A program made the translations under genes and the position numbers. Positions 26,142 through 33,410 of a DNA stretch of 64,000 bases are shown here, piece by piece. The notes under the pieces were generated by a model. The model had not been told where the DNA came from, searched no databases, and was given only the letters and a program-made list of their open reading frames with translations. This DNA is from Metarhizobium sp964253915 (GTDB taxonomy: Bacteria > Pseudomonadota > Alphaproteobacteria > Rhizobiales > Rhizobiaceae): assembly GCF_964253915.1 (NCBI RefSeq), contig NZ_CAXUSG020000018.1, positions 18,424-82,423 on the forward strand, read 5' to 3'. The stretch's first letter is position 1; the number at the start of each line of letters is the position of its first letter.

Positions 26142-26659
26142 GGAGCGATCCTCCGGCGCTTCAACCAGGCCCGATGCTGGTCGTGGCTGTAAGCGCGCGG
26201 TTGATGGCCGGCGGTCAGGCGGTTGTGGACGTGCCGCCAATAGTCGGGCGCTGCATCGGCAGGGGCGATGCCCATCGCCTCGATGGCGTCGACCAGGTGC
26301 AGCACAGTCTCGACTTTTGGCCAGCCTTCGATCTTCAGCAGAATGTCGCCGCCGGGACGCACGAAGGGCAGTGTCTGATAGGCCTCACCGGGTGCAATTG
26401 CGCGCACGATGTCGATGCGCGAAATGATCGTGCCGAAGTCGTTCGAAGCCCAGCGGACGAACGCGAAGATCGTGTCTGGCTGAAACGAAAGGATACGACG
26501 ACGACGATCAAGGATTGTTTCGCGCGTATGCTGGCCGAACCTGATCCAGTATTCGATCTTCTTTTCGATCCACGTCAGTTCGACGTGGGTCAGGTGGTCT
26601 GGTGATACGGGCAACGGCACTGCGCTGCCGCGCATGCGGGAGGCCGCAGTGCCGGTCAT
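26138..26659 (-). CDS. DUF2840 family protein
   Basis: A 173-residue DUF2840 protein. Recognisable stretches are LTHVELTWIEKKIEYWIRFG near the N-terminus, FAFVRWASNDFGTIISRIDIVRA in the middle and GEAYQTLPFVRPGGDILLKIEGWPKVE after it. Function is unknown; the family is confined largely to conjugative elements next to traF and parA. It overlaps both neighbours by 4 bp. Confidence 0.92.
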   Translation of the reverse strand: MTGTAASRMRGSAVPLPVSPDHLTHVELTWIEKKIEYWIRFGQHTRETILDRRRRILSFQPDTIFAFVRWASNDFGTIISRIDIVRAIAPGEAYQTLPFVRPGGDILLKIEGWPKVETVLHLVDAIEAMGIAPADAAPDYWRHVHNRLTAGHQPRAYSHDQHRAWLKRRRIAP

Positions 26660-26910
26660 GAAGGATCTCCTGAAGGTGGCGGGAATTCGCGCGCGAGCAG
26701 ATCGCGCAGCATTTCCGTGACGGTTGTACCGCGCTCGAATGCGGTGATCTTGATGCGCCCGCGCAGCTCGGGCGTGATGTCGATGGTCAGTCGGGCGGTA
26801 AAGCCAGCGTCGCGAGACGGTAGAGACGGCGTCGCTTCCAGCGACTTGATCCAGCTTTCCGGATCAGCAGGACGCGCTGCAAAGCTACGCTTGCGGGGCT
26901 GGCCGGTCAT
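26656..26910 (-). CDS. small ribbon-helix-helix protein linked to ParA
   Basis: An 84-residue protein whose C-terminal half is a ribbon-helix-helix (FTARLTIDITPELRGRIKITAFERGTTVTEMLRDLL). The N-terminus is basic and flexible. It overlaps the parA stop by 4 bp, the arrangement of a small DNA-binding partner (ParG/ParB-like) for a Walker-type ParA. It may therefore be the centromere-binding or autoregulatory component; this is inferred from position and fold. Confidence 0.85.
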   Translation of the reverse strand: MTGQPRKRSFAARPADPESWIKSLEATPSLPSRDAGFTARLTIDITPELRGRIKITAFERGTTVTEMLRDLLAREFPPPSGDPS

Positions 26911-27545
26911 GGCGCCAACCTCCGCACTTCGGCGGCGAGGGCTGCGATCTCGCGGGCGGCCGTGCTGTCATGGTTGGCTTCGATGACCAGGCGGCCAGAC
27001 TGCGCCATGTCGGCGAAGGCGACACGCTGGCCGACGGTCGAAGTCAGCAAGGGCGGATCGTGATCCGCAAGCGTCTCGGCCGTCTCACGGGCGATGACGG
27101 TGCGGGCGCCGCAGCGGTTGAGGACGAAGCGGGCGACCAGCTGCGGGCGATAGATGCGCGCCTCGTTCAGAAGCGCCAGCATCTCGGCTGAAGCCCATCC
27201 GTCGAGCGGCGATGGTTGCACCGGGATCAGCACAAGATCGGCGGCGAGGAGAGCAGAGCGCATCAACCCGGCGACACGGGGCGGACCGTCGATGATGACA
27301 TGATCGACATCACGGGCCAGCTCGGGCGCTTCCCGGTGCAGCGTGTCACGCGCAAGACCTACAATGCCAAACAGGCGTGGCAGGCCCTCGCGTGAGCGCT
27401 GCTGTGACCAGTCTAGTGCCGACCCCTGCGGATCGGCATCGATCAGGGTGACGCGCTTGCCTTTGGCCGCCCATTGACCGGCGAGATGTAGAGCGAGCGT
27501 CGTCTTTCCAACGCCGCCTTTCTGATTGAGGAGCGCGACAATCAT
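26907..27545 (-). CDS. parA: ParA family partition ATPase
   Basis: A 212-residue short ParA/Soj-type ATPase. It begins MIVALLNQKGGVGKTTLALHLAG with the deviant Walker A KGGVGKTT at residues 9-16. LIDADPQGSALDW is the Walker A' region and DHVIIDGPPR the Walker B near 80. It would promote stable inheritance of the excised or replicating element. Overlap of 4 bp with both repA upstream and the RHH gene downstream indicates one repA-parA-RHH-DUF2840-traF operon. Confidence 0.95.
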   Translation of the reverse strand: MIVALLNQKGGVGKTTLALHLAGQWAAKGKRVTLIDADPQGSALDWSQQRSREGLPRLFGIVGLARDTLHREAPELARDVDHVIIDGPPRVAGLMRSALLAADLVLIPVQPSPLDGWASAEMLALLNEARIYRPQLVARFVLNRCGARTVIARETAETLADHDPPLLTSTVGQRVAFADMAQSGRLVIEANHDSTAAREIAALAAEVRRLAP

Positions 27546-28702
27546 TCCGCCCCTCCCGGCTCTTTGCCAAAGGAGAGTTTCAGGTTGTCGGAAGAAGACC
27601 GGTCAAGAAGGCCGGCTTCAAGGAAAGCCGGAGCAGAGGTGGAGTTTTCTCGGACTGATTTATTGGCTTTTTCAGGCCGGTCAGCGATGTTTTCCACATC
27701 GCGCGCGCGCTCTTCAGAGTTAGATTCTTGGTTAGACTCTAAGTTAAGGGCCGGATTTTGTGTTTTATTGTCGTAGGTTATGCCCGTTTTGGGTTCCCGA
27801 TAGCACGAGCCCCCGGTTCCCGATAGCACGACACGTCGGGTTCCTGATAGCACGAGGCTATCCACAGATTGTCCACAGGGCGGTGACGGCTCAAAGGCGA
27901 GCAGATTGCGACCGCCGATTTCGGCCTCAAGGAAGAGCGTGTAGCCAGGCAATGGCTGGCGCCGGATGATGTCGCGCAGCTCGAAGGCGAAGCGCTTGAA
28001 TGGCGACAGGCTGCCCGACTTCTGATGGAGATGTCGGAAGTCGAAGCGCCAGCCATTGCGCTGATGCCCGCCATGTTTGCGCACGATGCGGTAGAGCCAG
28101 CGGTCAAGGCCGCCGGTGAGATCGAAATAGGTGCGGTCGATCGTGAGGACGAGCGCGTCGTCGAGAACTGCGCGATAGAACCAGTCAGGCACGATCAGTT
28201 CGAGGCCCGCGGGCTTGCCGTAGCGGTCGGTGCGCTCCTGCCATTCGTTGATCCAGGAGAAGCGATGGCGGCGCCCTTCGGTCAGCTGGCGGATCGATGT
28301 CGCGACCGTCGTGGATTGCAAGCGATCCAGCGCTGCCTTCAGGCGCTGGTAATCGCGAAGCGAGACGCCACGACCGATAAAATTGAGGATTTCGTAGGGT
28401 GTGGCCGCCATGAGGCGCGAGGTGCGCAGGCCCTTGTCGCGGGCTTCAACGATCTGGCTCGCGGCCCAGATCAGGATGTCCGCATCCCAGATCGTGGCCA
28501 TGCCATGATCGGGAACGGCTTCGACCCGGATCGAAACGCTACCGGCGACGAAATCGATTGGCGCGATTCGGTGAGATTTTGAGAGGGAGAAAAACGGATA
28601 GGCCATGAGATCCTGCGCGTCTCTTGGAGCGAAGTCGCCGGGGAGTGCGTGAAACAGATCGAGCTGTCCGCGCTCCGGGGATGGGCGATGTCGCGCCGTC
28701 AT
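27542..28702 (-). CDS. repA: replication initiator protein A
   Basis: A 386-residue initiator of the RepA family found on alphaproteobacterial plasmids and ICEs. Conserved stretches: FFSLSKSHR near residue 37, WDADILIWAASQI near 73, TPYEILNFIGRG near 102, then SWINEW, ELIVPDWFYRAVL, DRWLYRIVRKHGG and SPFKRFAFELRDII. Residues about 280-300 repeat VLSGT and SCYREP. They are encoded by three near-identical 17-bp DNA repeats that look like iterons. The last 80 residues are polar and low-complexity. A replicative stage of the element is implied but not proven. Confidence 0.92.
   Translation of the reverse strand: MTARHRPSPERGQLDLFHALPGDFAPRDAQDLMAYPFFSLSKSHRIAPIDFVAGSVSIRVEAVPDHGMATIWDADILIWAASQIVEARDKGLRTSRLMAATPYEILNFIGRGVSLRDYQRLKAALDRLQSTTVATSIRQLTEGRRHRFSWINEWQERTDRYGKPAGLELIVPDWFYRAVLDDALVLTIDRTYFDLTGGLDRWLYRIVRKHGGHQRNGWRFDFRHLHQKSGSLSPFKRFAFELRDIIRRQPLPGYTLFLEAEIGGRNLLAFEPSPPCGQSVDSLVLSGTRRVVLSGTGGSCYREPKTGITYDNKTQNPALNLESNQESNSEERARDVENIADRPEKANKSVRENSTSAPAFLEAGLLDRSSSDNLKLSFGKEPGGAE
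27792..27877. repeat. iteron-like repeats with DnaA-like boxes inside repA
   Basis: Three copies of GGTTCCCGATAGCACGA lie at 27792-27808, 27815-27831 and 27839-27855; the third has one C-to-T change. Their start-to-start spacing is 23 and 24 bp, about two helical turns. Two 8-of-9 matches to the DnaA box follow: CTATCCACA ending at 27866 and TTGTCCACA at 27869-27877. Because the spacing is not always a multiple of three, the repeats are read in different protein frames. This points to selection on the DNA, as expected for initiator binding sites. Confidence 0.65.
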
Positions 28703-28722
28703 GATGAGGGGAACCGCGTGGA

Positions 28723-29004
28723 TCAGCGGGCGTGACGGCTGGCATGGACTGCCGGCGTGGTCTCATGGCGCTTGGCCGGAAGGACGCTGCCGCGTGGATC
28801 GGACGTCGACGTGACGGCACCGCGCCCGGCCCAGGCCTGCAGCTCATCAATGGCGTAAACGACGCGACCGCCTAACTTGCGATAGGAGGGCCCCGTTCCG
28901 TAGGTGCGATGCTTTTCCAGCGTGCGAGCTGAGAGACTGAGAAACTCGGCGGCTTCCTTGGTGCGAAGGAAGCGGGGCGGGAGTGTCGCAAGATCGGATT
29001 TCAT
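28723..29004 (-). CDS. helix-turn-helix (AlpA/excisionase-type) DNA-binding protein
   Basis: A 93-residue protein with a MerR/AlpA-like HTH_17 domain: RFLRTKEAAEFLSLSARTLEKHRTYGTGPSYRKLGGRVVYAIDELQAWAG. Such proteins sit directly upstream of repA or parA in these elements and act as regulators or directionality factors. The start at 29004 is preceded by GGAGGCC and gives the short family N-terminus; an upstream start would add an arginine-rich tail. The repA start is 20 bp downstream. Confidence 0.9.
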   Translation of the reverse strand: MKSDLATLPPRFLRTKEAAEFLSLSARTLEKHRTYGTGPSYRKLGGRVVYAIDELQAWAGRGAVTSTSDPRGSVLPAKRHETTPAVHASRHAR

Positions 29005-29138
29005 GGTGGCCTCCGTGGGGTTCTCTGGAGCCGCCGGTGTTCGGCGGTGGACGAGGGCCACGATGGCGGAGAACAATTGGCTGGGGGGAGTGCGAACTTG
29101 AGGTGGCCAAAATCGCACACCCCGGGTCGTGATAAAGG

Positions 29139-29756
29139 TCAGTTGCGGCGGCGGTGGCGTAAGAGCTTGCGATATCCGCCATTGATCATGGCGAAGCCAT
29201 CCTTGACCAGATCAAGGACCGCGTCGCGTAAAGCGGATGTTTTCCAAGGTTCGGCCGCGACCCGTTCGACTCCGAAAATGACTTCGGCAATTTCGCGATA
29301 GTCGGCGTGGTTCATGCGACCATCGACGGCGCGCAGCATGTTTTTCAGTCGGCGGCGCTGCTGAGCGGTCATCCGGGTGTCGGGTGGCACCTTGTGGCCG
29401 TGTAGCTTTCGCCATAGTCGAGACAGAGCGTCGATCCTGTCGAGGCCTACGGCATCAAGGGGAACGTGGGCGCTGATCGGTTGGCCGGGCTGAAGGCTAT
29501 CAAGCAGGATCAGATGTATGTGTCCTGTGCCGGCTTCGTAAGACAAGTGCAGTCCGTCGATAGCAGGCTGTGAACTTGAAGGATGCAGATCCGACGAAAA
29601 ACGCGGATCGGTAAGGACCATCTCTGGCGATGGCCCAATATGCAGGGCGCTAGTGTTGGTTTCAGCCGTCCAGAAGACGTTTTGTTGGAGACCGGTTAGG
29701 CTGGGCCGCGCAAGGAAATCGCAACCCCCACCCGGAAGAAATGCGTGCAACCTCAT
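29139..29756 (-). CDS. DUF2285 domain protein
   Basis: A 205-residue frame whose C-terminal half is a DUF2285 domain: LDRIDALSRLWRKLHGHKVPPDTRMTAQQRRRLKNMLRAVDGR, then HADYREIAEVIFG and GGYRKLLRHR. DUF2285 proteins are small DNA-binding regulators of ICE genes. The first about 30 residues overlap, in another frame, the end of the upstream small frame at 29662-29907. In relatives the two parts appear as one protein. So this gene may be expressed by frameshifting or may be a frameshifted allele; the ATG at 29756 may not be the original start. Confidence 0.75.
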   Translation of the reverse strand: MRLHAFLPGGGCDFLARPSLTGLQQNVFWTAETNTSALHIGPSPEMVLTDPRFSSDLHPSSSQPAIDGLHLSYEAGTGHIHLILLDSLQPGQPISAHVPLDAVGLDRIDALSRLWRKLHGHKVPPDTRMTAQQRRRLKNMLRAVDGRMNHADYREIAEVIFGVERVAAEPWKTSALRDAVLDLVKDGFAMINGGYRKLLRHRRRN

Positions 29757-29907
29757 GAGGTTGCTTTGCTGAACCGACAGACGCTAGGAAGTCCTTCTGA
29801 TAGAGGGGGCTACGGCGCAAGCACTCCCATGCAAGATTGTTGGCATCGACCTCGTCCATGAAGTCATATTGCGTTGATGTCCGCCATTCTCTTGTATCGG
29901 GTACCAT
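29662..29907 (-). CDS. N-terminal regulator domain (DUF6499-like), out of frame with DUF2285
   Basis: An 81-residue frame starting MVPDTREWRTSTQYDFMDEVDANNLAWECL. It continues with RRSPLYQKDF and ends near WGLRFPCAAQPNR. This is the N-terminal domain that precedes DUF2285 in many ICE regulators. Its last 95 bp overlap the start of the DUF2285 frame in a different phase. The join would be between the WGLRF stretch and VFWTAETNTS of the next frame. Either a programmed or an accidental frameshift separates them. Confidence 0.65.
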   Translation of the reverse strand: MVPDTREWRTSTQYDFMDEVDANNLAWECLRRSPLYQKDFLASVGSAKQPHEVARISSGWGLRFPCAAQPNRSPTKRLLDG

Positions 29908-30022
29908 TAACAACTTCCCGTACTGACTGAATACACGTCTGCCGGAATTGATTGCGGGGATTAGAGAGCCTGCATAGATCAGGAAAGAGCAACAGGTGTT
30001 GTCGTTGCGGCAACGGCCCCAG

Positions 30023-30286
30023 CTAATTCGGCAACCCACGGCGTAACTGGCGGTAGCCGTGCTGGGTCATCCAGTGAGCGCGAGCGAGGTGGCTGTCATG
30101 AACACGACGTGCCCGCTCGGGTTCGCTGTCAGGGCAGATTTGAAAGAGGATTTCGACGGCTTCCTGCCAGGAGGCGCCGTCGTTCTCGGCATCGAGGAGT
30201 CGCATATAGAGTTTAATGTGCTGGCGGTCATACTCGGTGAGCGCTGGGCCTTCAGGGGCTTGATCGATATAATCGAGTTTCGTCAT
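30023..30286 (-). CDS. small DUF2285-type protein
   Basis: An 87-residue protein beginning MTKLDYIDQAPEGPALTEYDRQHIKLYMRLLDAENDGASW. It ends RVHDSHLARAHWMTQHGYRQLRRG. This compact helical protein is common beside the larger DUF2285 regulator in alphaproteobacterial ICEs. Its ending matches the GYRxLLR ending of DUF2285. The function is unknown; by position it is a regulator of the repA/transfer region. Confidence 0.8.
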   Translation of the reverse strand: MTKLDYIDQAPEGPALTEYDRQHIKLYMRLLDAENDGASWQEAVEILFQICPDSEPERARRVHDSHLARAHWMTQHGYRQLRRGLPN

Positions 30287-30399
30287 CGAGAGCGCTGCTG
30301 TGCTCTTTATTTAGGTTGATATTTGAATTGGATTGGTATCACGATAATGTGACGCAAAAAAAGGTCTCTGCGGCGCCAGTAAGACGACGGCAATCAAAG

Positions 30400-30651
30400 C
30401 TAGCCACGTTTCGCAGATTCCTGCCCATCGACAATCATCACTCCTTCGTTGCGCCCCGAATTTATGAAGACAATGCCTTCGGCTTCGAGCGCCCTGCGTA
30501 TCTGATCGCTGGTGCTTTCGAACACGCGCATTCCTATCGCCGACTCCATGCGCTTAAGCGCGGTCAGCGATACTTTGGCCTTGTCCGCGAGCATCTCCTG
30601 CGTCCAGCCGAGCAATGCGCGCGCGGCCCGTGTTTGTCGGGCGGTGATCAT
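30400..30651 (-). CDS. XRE-type helix-turn-helix regulator
   Basis: An 83-residue Cro/CI-like protein: MITARQTRAARALLGWTQEMLADKAKVSLTALKRME is the HTH (residues 1-36). A short dimerisation tail contains IRRALEAEGIVFINSGRNEGVMI. This two-part build is typical of small ICE and phage regulators. It is followed on the same strand by the DUF2285 cluster and may control it. Confidence 0.9.
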   Translation of the reverse strand: MITARQTRAARALLGWTQEMLADKAKVSLTALKRMESAIGMRVFESTSDQIRRALEAEGIVFINSGRNEGVMIVDGQESAKRG

Positions 30652-30808
30652 GCATGATCACCTCCCACCAGCTCAGTCCTTCACGCCAGAACTACGGCTA
30701 TTATAGTCGTAGTTTTCCAGAAAGGCGACCTGAAATCGCTGTTCTGCGCAGCAAAGTCCGGGAATGTGCAGGGAGTGATTCGTTCGCGGCAACAGCGCAA
30801 TACGAGGT

Positions 30809-30842
30809 AAAAAAGAAGCCCGGCGGCTCTTGCCGCCGGGCT
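30809..30842 (-). terminator. rho-independent terminator after ssb
   Basis: Read on the minus strand, AGCCCGGCGGC (from plus 30842) pairs perfectly with GCCGCCGGGCT across a 4-nt loop and is followed by TCTTTTTTA. It starts 13 bp after the ssb stop. Confidence 0.93.
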
Positions 30843-30855
30843 CTCCGGCTCCCGC

Positions 30856-31257
30856 TCAGAACGGGATGTCCTCGTCGTCAATGAACTTGCCTTCGCTGTT
30901 TTCGGTCTGCTTCACCCGGCTAAGGAAGTCTACTGTCTCGGCGATGATTTCGCAGCCGTAGCGATCGACGCCCTGTTGGTCGGTCCATTTGGTGTAATGG
31001 ATGCGGCCGCGGACCAGAACCTTCATTCCCGTGCTGCAATGTTCGTCGATGGTCTTGCCGAGGCCGTTGAATGCGGTGATGCGGTGCCATTCGGTGTCCT
31101 GAACCCGGTGGCCGTTTTCGTCGCGGACGACCTTGCCTTCGGAGTAGCGGGGACGCGAGGTGGCGAGGGTGAAGTGGGTGATCTTGGTGCCGCCCTGGGT
31201 CGAGCGGGTTTCTGGGGTCTGACCGATGTTGCCGGCGAGAATGACGATGTTCTGCAT
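30856..31257 (-). CDS. ssb: single-stranded DNA-binding protein
   Basis: A 133-residue SSB. It starts MQNIVILAGNIGQTPETRSTQGGTKITHFTLATS and continues with the OB-fold signature DTEWHRITAFNGLGKTIDEH and GMKVLVRGRIHYTKW. The C-terminal tip DDEDIPF is the acidic tail that recruits replication and repair proteins. It would protect single-stranded DNA after conjugation or during replication of the element. The ATG at 31257 fits the family start. A palindromic hairpin lies about 25 nt upstream and a strong terminator directly downstream, so ssb is probably transcribed alone. Confidence 0.95.
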   Translation of the reverse strand: MQNIVILAGNIGQTPETRSTQGGTKITHFTLATSRPRYSEGKVVRDENGHRVQDTEWHRITAFNGLGKTIDEHCSTGMKVLVRGRIHYTKWTDQQGVDRYGCEIIAETVDFLSRVKQTENSEGKFIDDEDIPF

Positions 31258-31281
31258 TTTAGTGCTCCGTTGCTTCCGTCC

Positions 31282-31296
31282 GAGGGACCGTCCCTC
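31282..31296 (-). promoter_or_regulatory. palindrome in the ssb leader
   Basis: GAGGGAC-C-GTCCCTC is a perfect 7-bp inverted repeat with a 1-bp centre, ending 25 bp before the ssb start. A closely similar palindrome lies the same distance before the 54-residue gene at 46066-46230. A shared operator or mRNA hairpin is likely; the binding factor is unknown. Confidence 0.5.
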
Positions 31297-31947
31297 CGAC
31301 GAGACCCGGCCAAGTCCCGTCGGGAGACTCTGGCATCGACGCTTCAGCGGAGACTTGACCCCCAAGGCCCGGAGTGGTGCGGGCAGGCGCTTTGCGCCAA
31401 CTCGGTACGGAGCTGCGGGGGTTGCTGGTGGAAACAGAACGGGCTTAGGGGATCAGTCAGTCGGAGGGATATGTCCTTCGGCGAAGCTTGCCTCGGAGCA
31501 ATGTGCAGAACCTTCGTGTTTCCCGGCAATCTGGTGGCGTGACCAGTATCTGACCTGCGTTACTGGGGAGAAGTTCCACACGATGCTTTTCGCGCCGTGT
31601 CTCTTCTTACGGAGGGCATGGTTCCCGGAGACAGAGGCTGGCATTGGTGTGGCAGAAGGACTGCATCATTGACGCTACCGGCTGCACGGAGGATATGGGC
31701 AACGGGAGAGGTTCTGGATCGCCACCGCAGCCCGCCACGAACATGGCGACAAACAGCCTGACGATGCTGTCGCCTCACAGATTGGCGTCGACCGAGTTGT
31801 CGTCTGCGGGCCGAGAAGACCATCTGATGCGACAGGCAGCTTCGACGGAAAATTATGCGGTTCGGCTTTGAACGGGAGCCGGAGAGCCCGGCGGCCATTG
31901 CCGTTGGGGCTGGTCCCTGGAGAGCTTGTGCCTGCTCAAGTTGGAGA
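31297..31947. other. 650-bp region upstream of ssb with no confident gene
   Basis: Overlapping frames on both strands have no family signature. It probably holds the ssb promoter near its left end. The only item of note is a 45-codon minus-strand frame with a lipobox-like start at 31607-31744, listed separately. Confidence 0.4.
31607..31744 (-). CDS. possible tiny lipoprotein (uncertain)
   Basis: A 45-residue frame that begins MFVAGCGGDPEP and continues cysteine-rich (CHTNASLCLREPCPP). The VAGC string resembles a lipobox. However, the hydrophobic stretch before it is only a few residues from this ATG and would need an upstream non-ATG start to make a signal peptide. No ribosome binding site is clear. 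It may be a real small lipoprotein or a chance frame. Confidence 0.22.
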   Translation of the reverse strand: MFVAGCGGDPEPLPLPISSVQPVASMMQSFCHTNASLCLREPCPP

Positions 31948-32364
31948 TCAGCGTGAAAGGGCGCTTTCCCCGATGGCATTGAGGTTCAGCATGGCCGCAA
32001 TACCGATGAACAGGCCGCCCGCGCCACCAAGCAAGTTGAGGGCGATGGTCGAGTCGATCGCATTCTTGGTGATGCCGTAAACGAGCGCGTAGCCAGCGAT
32101 GGCGGCAGGGACGGCGAAGATCGCAAGCGCGACGAGCCGCAGGGCCGGATTTTTCGCGAAGGCCAGAACGGCGATGACTAATCCGATTGAGAGCAGCGCG
32201 GCGACGGTGGCTGCGAAGCCCGACATCAGGAAACCGCCTCCTGTTCCATAGACATGCTGAAATGCCGTGAGCCCGACCATAAATGGCAAGGCGTAGATAG
32301 CAAAATTGAAGGCAATCACGCAGAGCGCGATCGAGAGGGAGATGGCGAGCAGGATCAGCGTCAT
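31948..32364 (-). CDS. conserved hypothetical membrane protein
   Basis: A 138-residue protein with four predicted membrane helices: TLILLAISLSIALCVIAFNFAIYALPFMVG, GFAATVAALLSIGLVIAVLAFA, LRLVALAIFAVPAAIAGYALVYG and LLGGAGGLFIGIAAML. The start at 32364 follows GGAGG by 5 nt. I do not recognise the family by name, though similar four-helix proteins sit near DUF2493 genes in related elements. Its function is unknown. Confidence 0.8.
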   Translation of the reverse strand: MTLILLAISLSIALCVIAFNFAIYALPFMVGLTAFQHVYGTGGGFLMSGFAATVAALLSIGLVIAVLAFAKNPALRLVALAIFAVPAAIAGYALVYGITKNAIDSTIALNLLGGAGGLFIGIAAMLNLNAIGESALSR

Positions 32365-32738
32365 GGAAACCTCCACATGATCGATTGAGTGATCACGACA
32401 GGCTACCCGAGGATACGCTCCGCCTGCGACTATGCCAATTACCGTTGCTTCAATAAGTCGCTAGTTGAGCCAGATCAGTAGGTCGCCGTCAAGTGCTAGT
32501 GCTTGCTTCACCGGAATGTCGGTGACTGTCTGACCCGAGAAGTTTGGGTATTTACTTGGCGTTCGAGCGGCTCGCAGAGCCTGAAACGGAAAGCGCCCGG
32601 CTGCTATCAATTCGTGATTTCCGCAAATCAGAGGACGACAGAATATAATTCTAGCGCTTTGTTACATCCACCAAGACGTTTTTATGGAAATGCCGAAAAG
32701 CGCGCTTATCTTTGTGATGTAGCGATATGGAGAAGGCG
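32365..32738. other. divergent intergenic region between membrane protein and GNAT gene
   Basis: About 370 bp, lower in GC than its surroundings toward the GNAT side. It must hold the promoters of both divergent genes. No clear palindrome or repeat was found. Confidence 0.4.
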
Positions 32739-33350
32739 ATGATCAATGCTGGCGATTCCGGCGCGAGCTACACCATCAGAGATGGCCTCCGGACAGAGCA
32801 CCGAGCGATTGCCGCGGCGGGCTACTGGGAGGCCTTCTCGCGTAAACTCCGCTATCCGCTAGGCCCAGAGAACAAGGCCCTTGTCTTTCTTGAACGGGTT
32901 TTCGACGCCGACCATGCCATCAGTGCGGTTTCACGGGACGGTGCCTTTCTGGGCGTTGCTGGCTTCAAGACACCGGCTGGCGCCTTTGTCGGTGGTGGTT
33001 TGGAGGAAATGGCCAAGGTCTATGGCTGGCTCGGCAGTGTCGCTCGAGGCTGGCTGATTGGCATTCTGGAACGAAAGTGCGAGCCCGGCACGCTGTTGAT
33101 GGACGGAATCTTTGTGCGTCCGGAAGCTCGCAGCCTTGGTGTCGGGTCGGCGTTGCTCGAAGCGATAGAGCGTCGTGCCGTGGCGAACGGATTGAAGCAG
33201 GTTCGCCTGGACGTGATCGACGAGAACCCCAGGGCGCGGGTTCTCTATCAGTCGCGAGGCTTCGAGGCGCGATCCCACGTTTCGATGAGCGCTCTGAAAC
33301 CTGTATTCGGATTTCGGTCTACGACGACGATGATAAAGACCGTCGGCTAA
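32739..33350 (+). CDS. GNAT family N-acetyltransferase
   Basis: A 203-residue acetyltransferase, plus strand, unlike its neighbours. The acetyl-CoA binding region is clear: LLMDGIFVRPEARSLGVGSALLEAIERRAVANGLKQVRLDVIDENPRARVLYQSRGFE (motif A R/QxxGxG/A written as RSLGVGSA, then motif B). The N-terminal half is less conserved. The substrate is unknown. I chose the second ATG (32739), which follows GGAGAAGG; the first ATG at 32727 would overlap that ribosome binding site. The gene looks like single-gene cargo inserted beside the DUF2493 block. Confidence 0.85.
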   Translation: MINAGDSGASYTIRDGLRTEHRAIAAAGYWEAFSRKLRYPLGPENKALVFLERVFDADHAISAVSRDGAFLGVAGFKTPAGAFVGGGLEEMAKVYGWLGSVARGWLIGILERKCEPGTLLMDGIFVRPEARSLGVGSALLEAIERRAVANGLKQVRLDVIDENPRARVLYQSRGFEARSHVSMSALKPVFGFRSTTTMIKTVG

Positions 33351-33410
33351 TCTGGCCTCGATGACCGGCGGCGTTGCGGTCAAACGAGGCGCTTGATGAC
33401 AGGCGGCGCT

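Noticed and set aside
26656..26910. Considered pairing the RHH protein with the 711-residue ParB as one partition system
   Set aside because: The two are 21 kb apart with separate control; the RHH gene overlaps parA directly and is the more likely partner.
27780..27880. Possible CRISPR-like array (three short repeats)
   Set aside because: Spacers are only 6-7 bp, far too short; iterons within repA explain the pattern better, and no cas genes are present.
31560..31979. 139-codon minus-strand frame upstream of ssb
   Set aside because: Arginine-rich, overlaps the membrane protein gene in another frame and has no family pattern.
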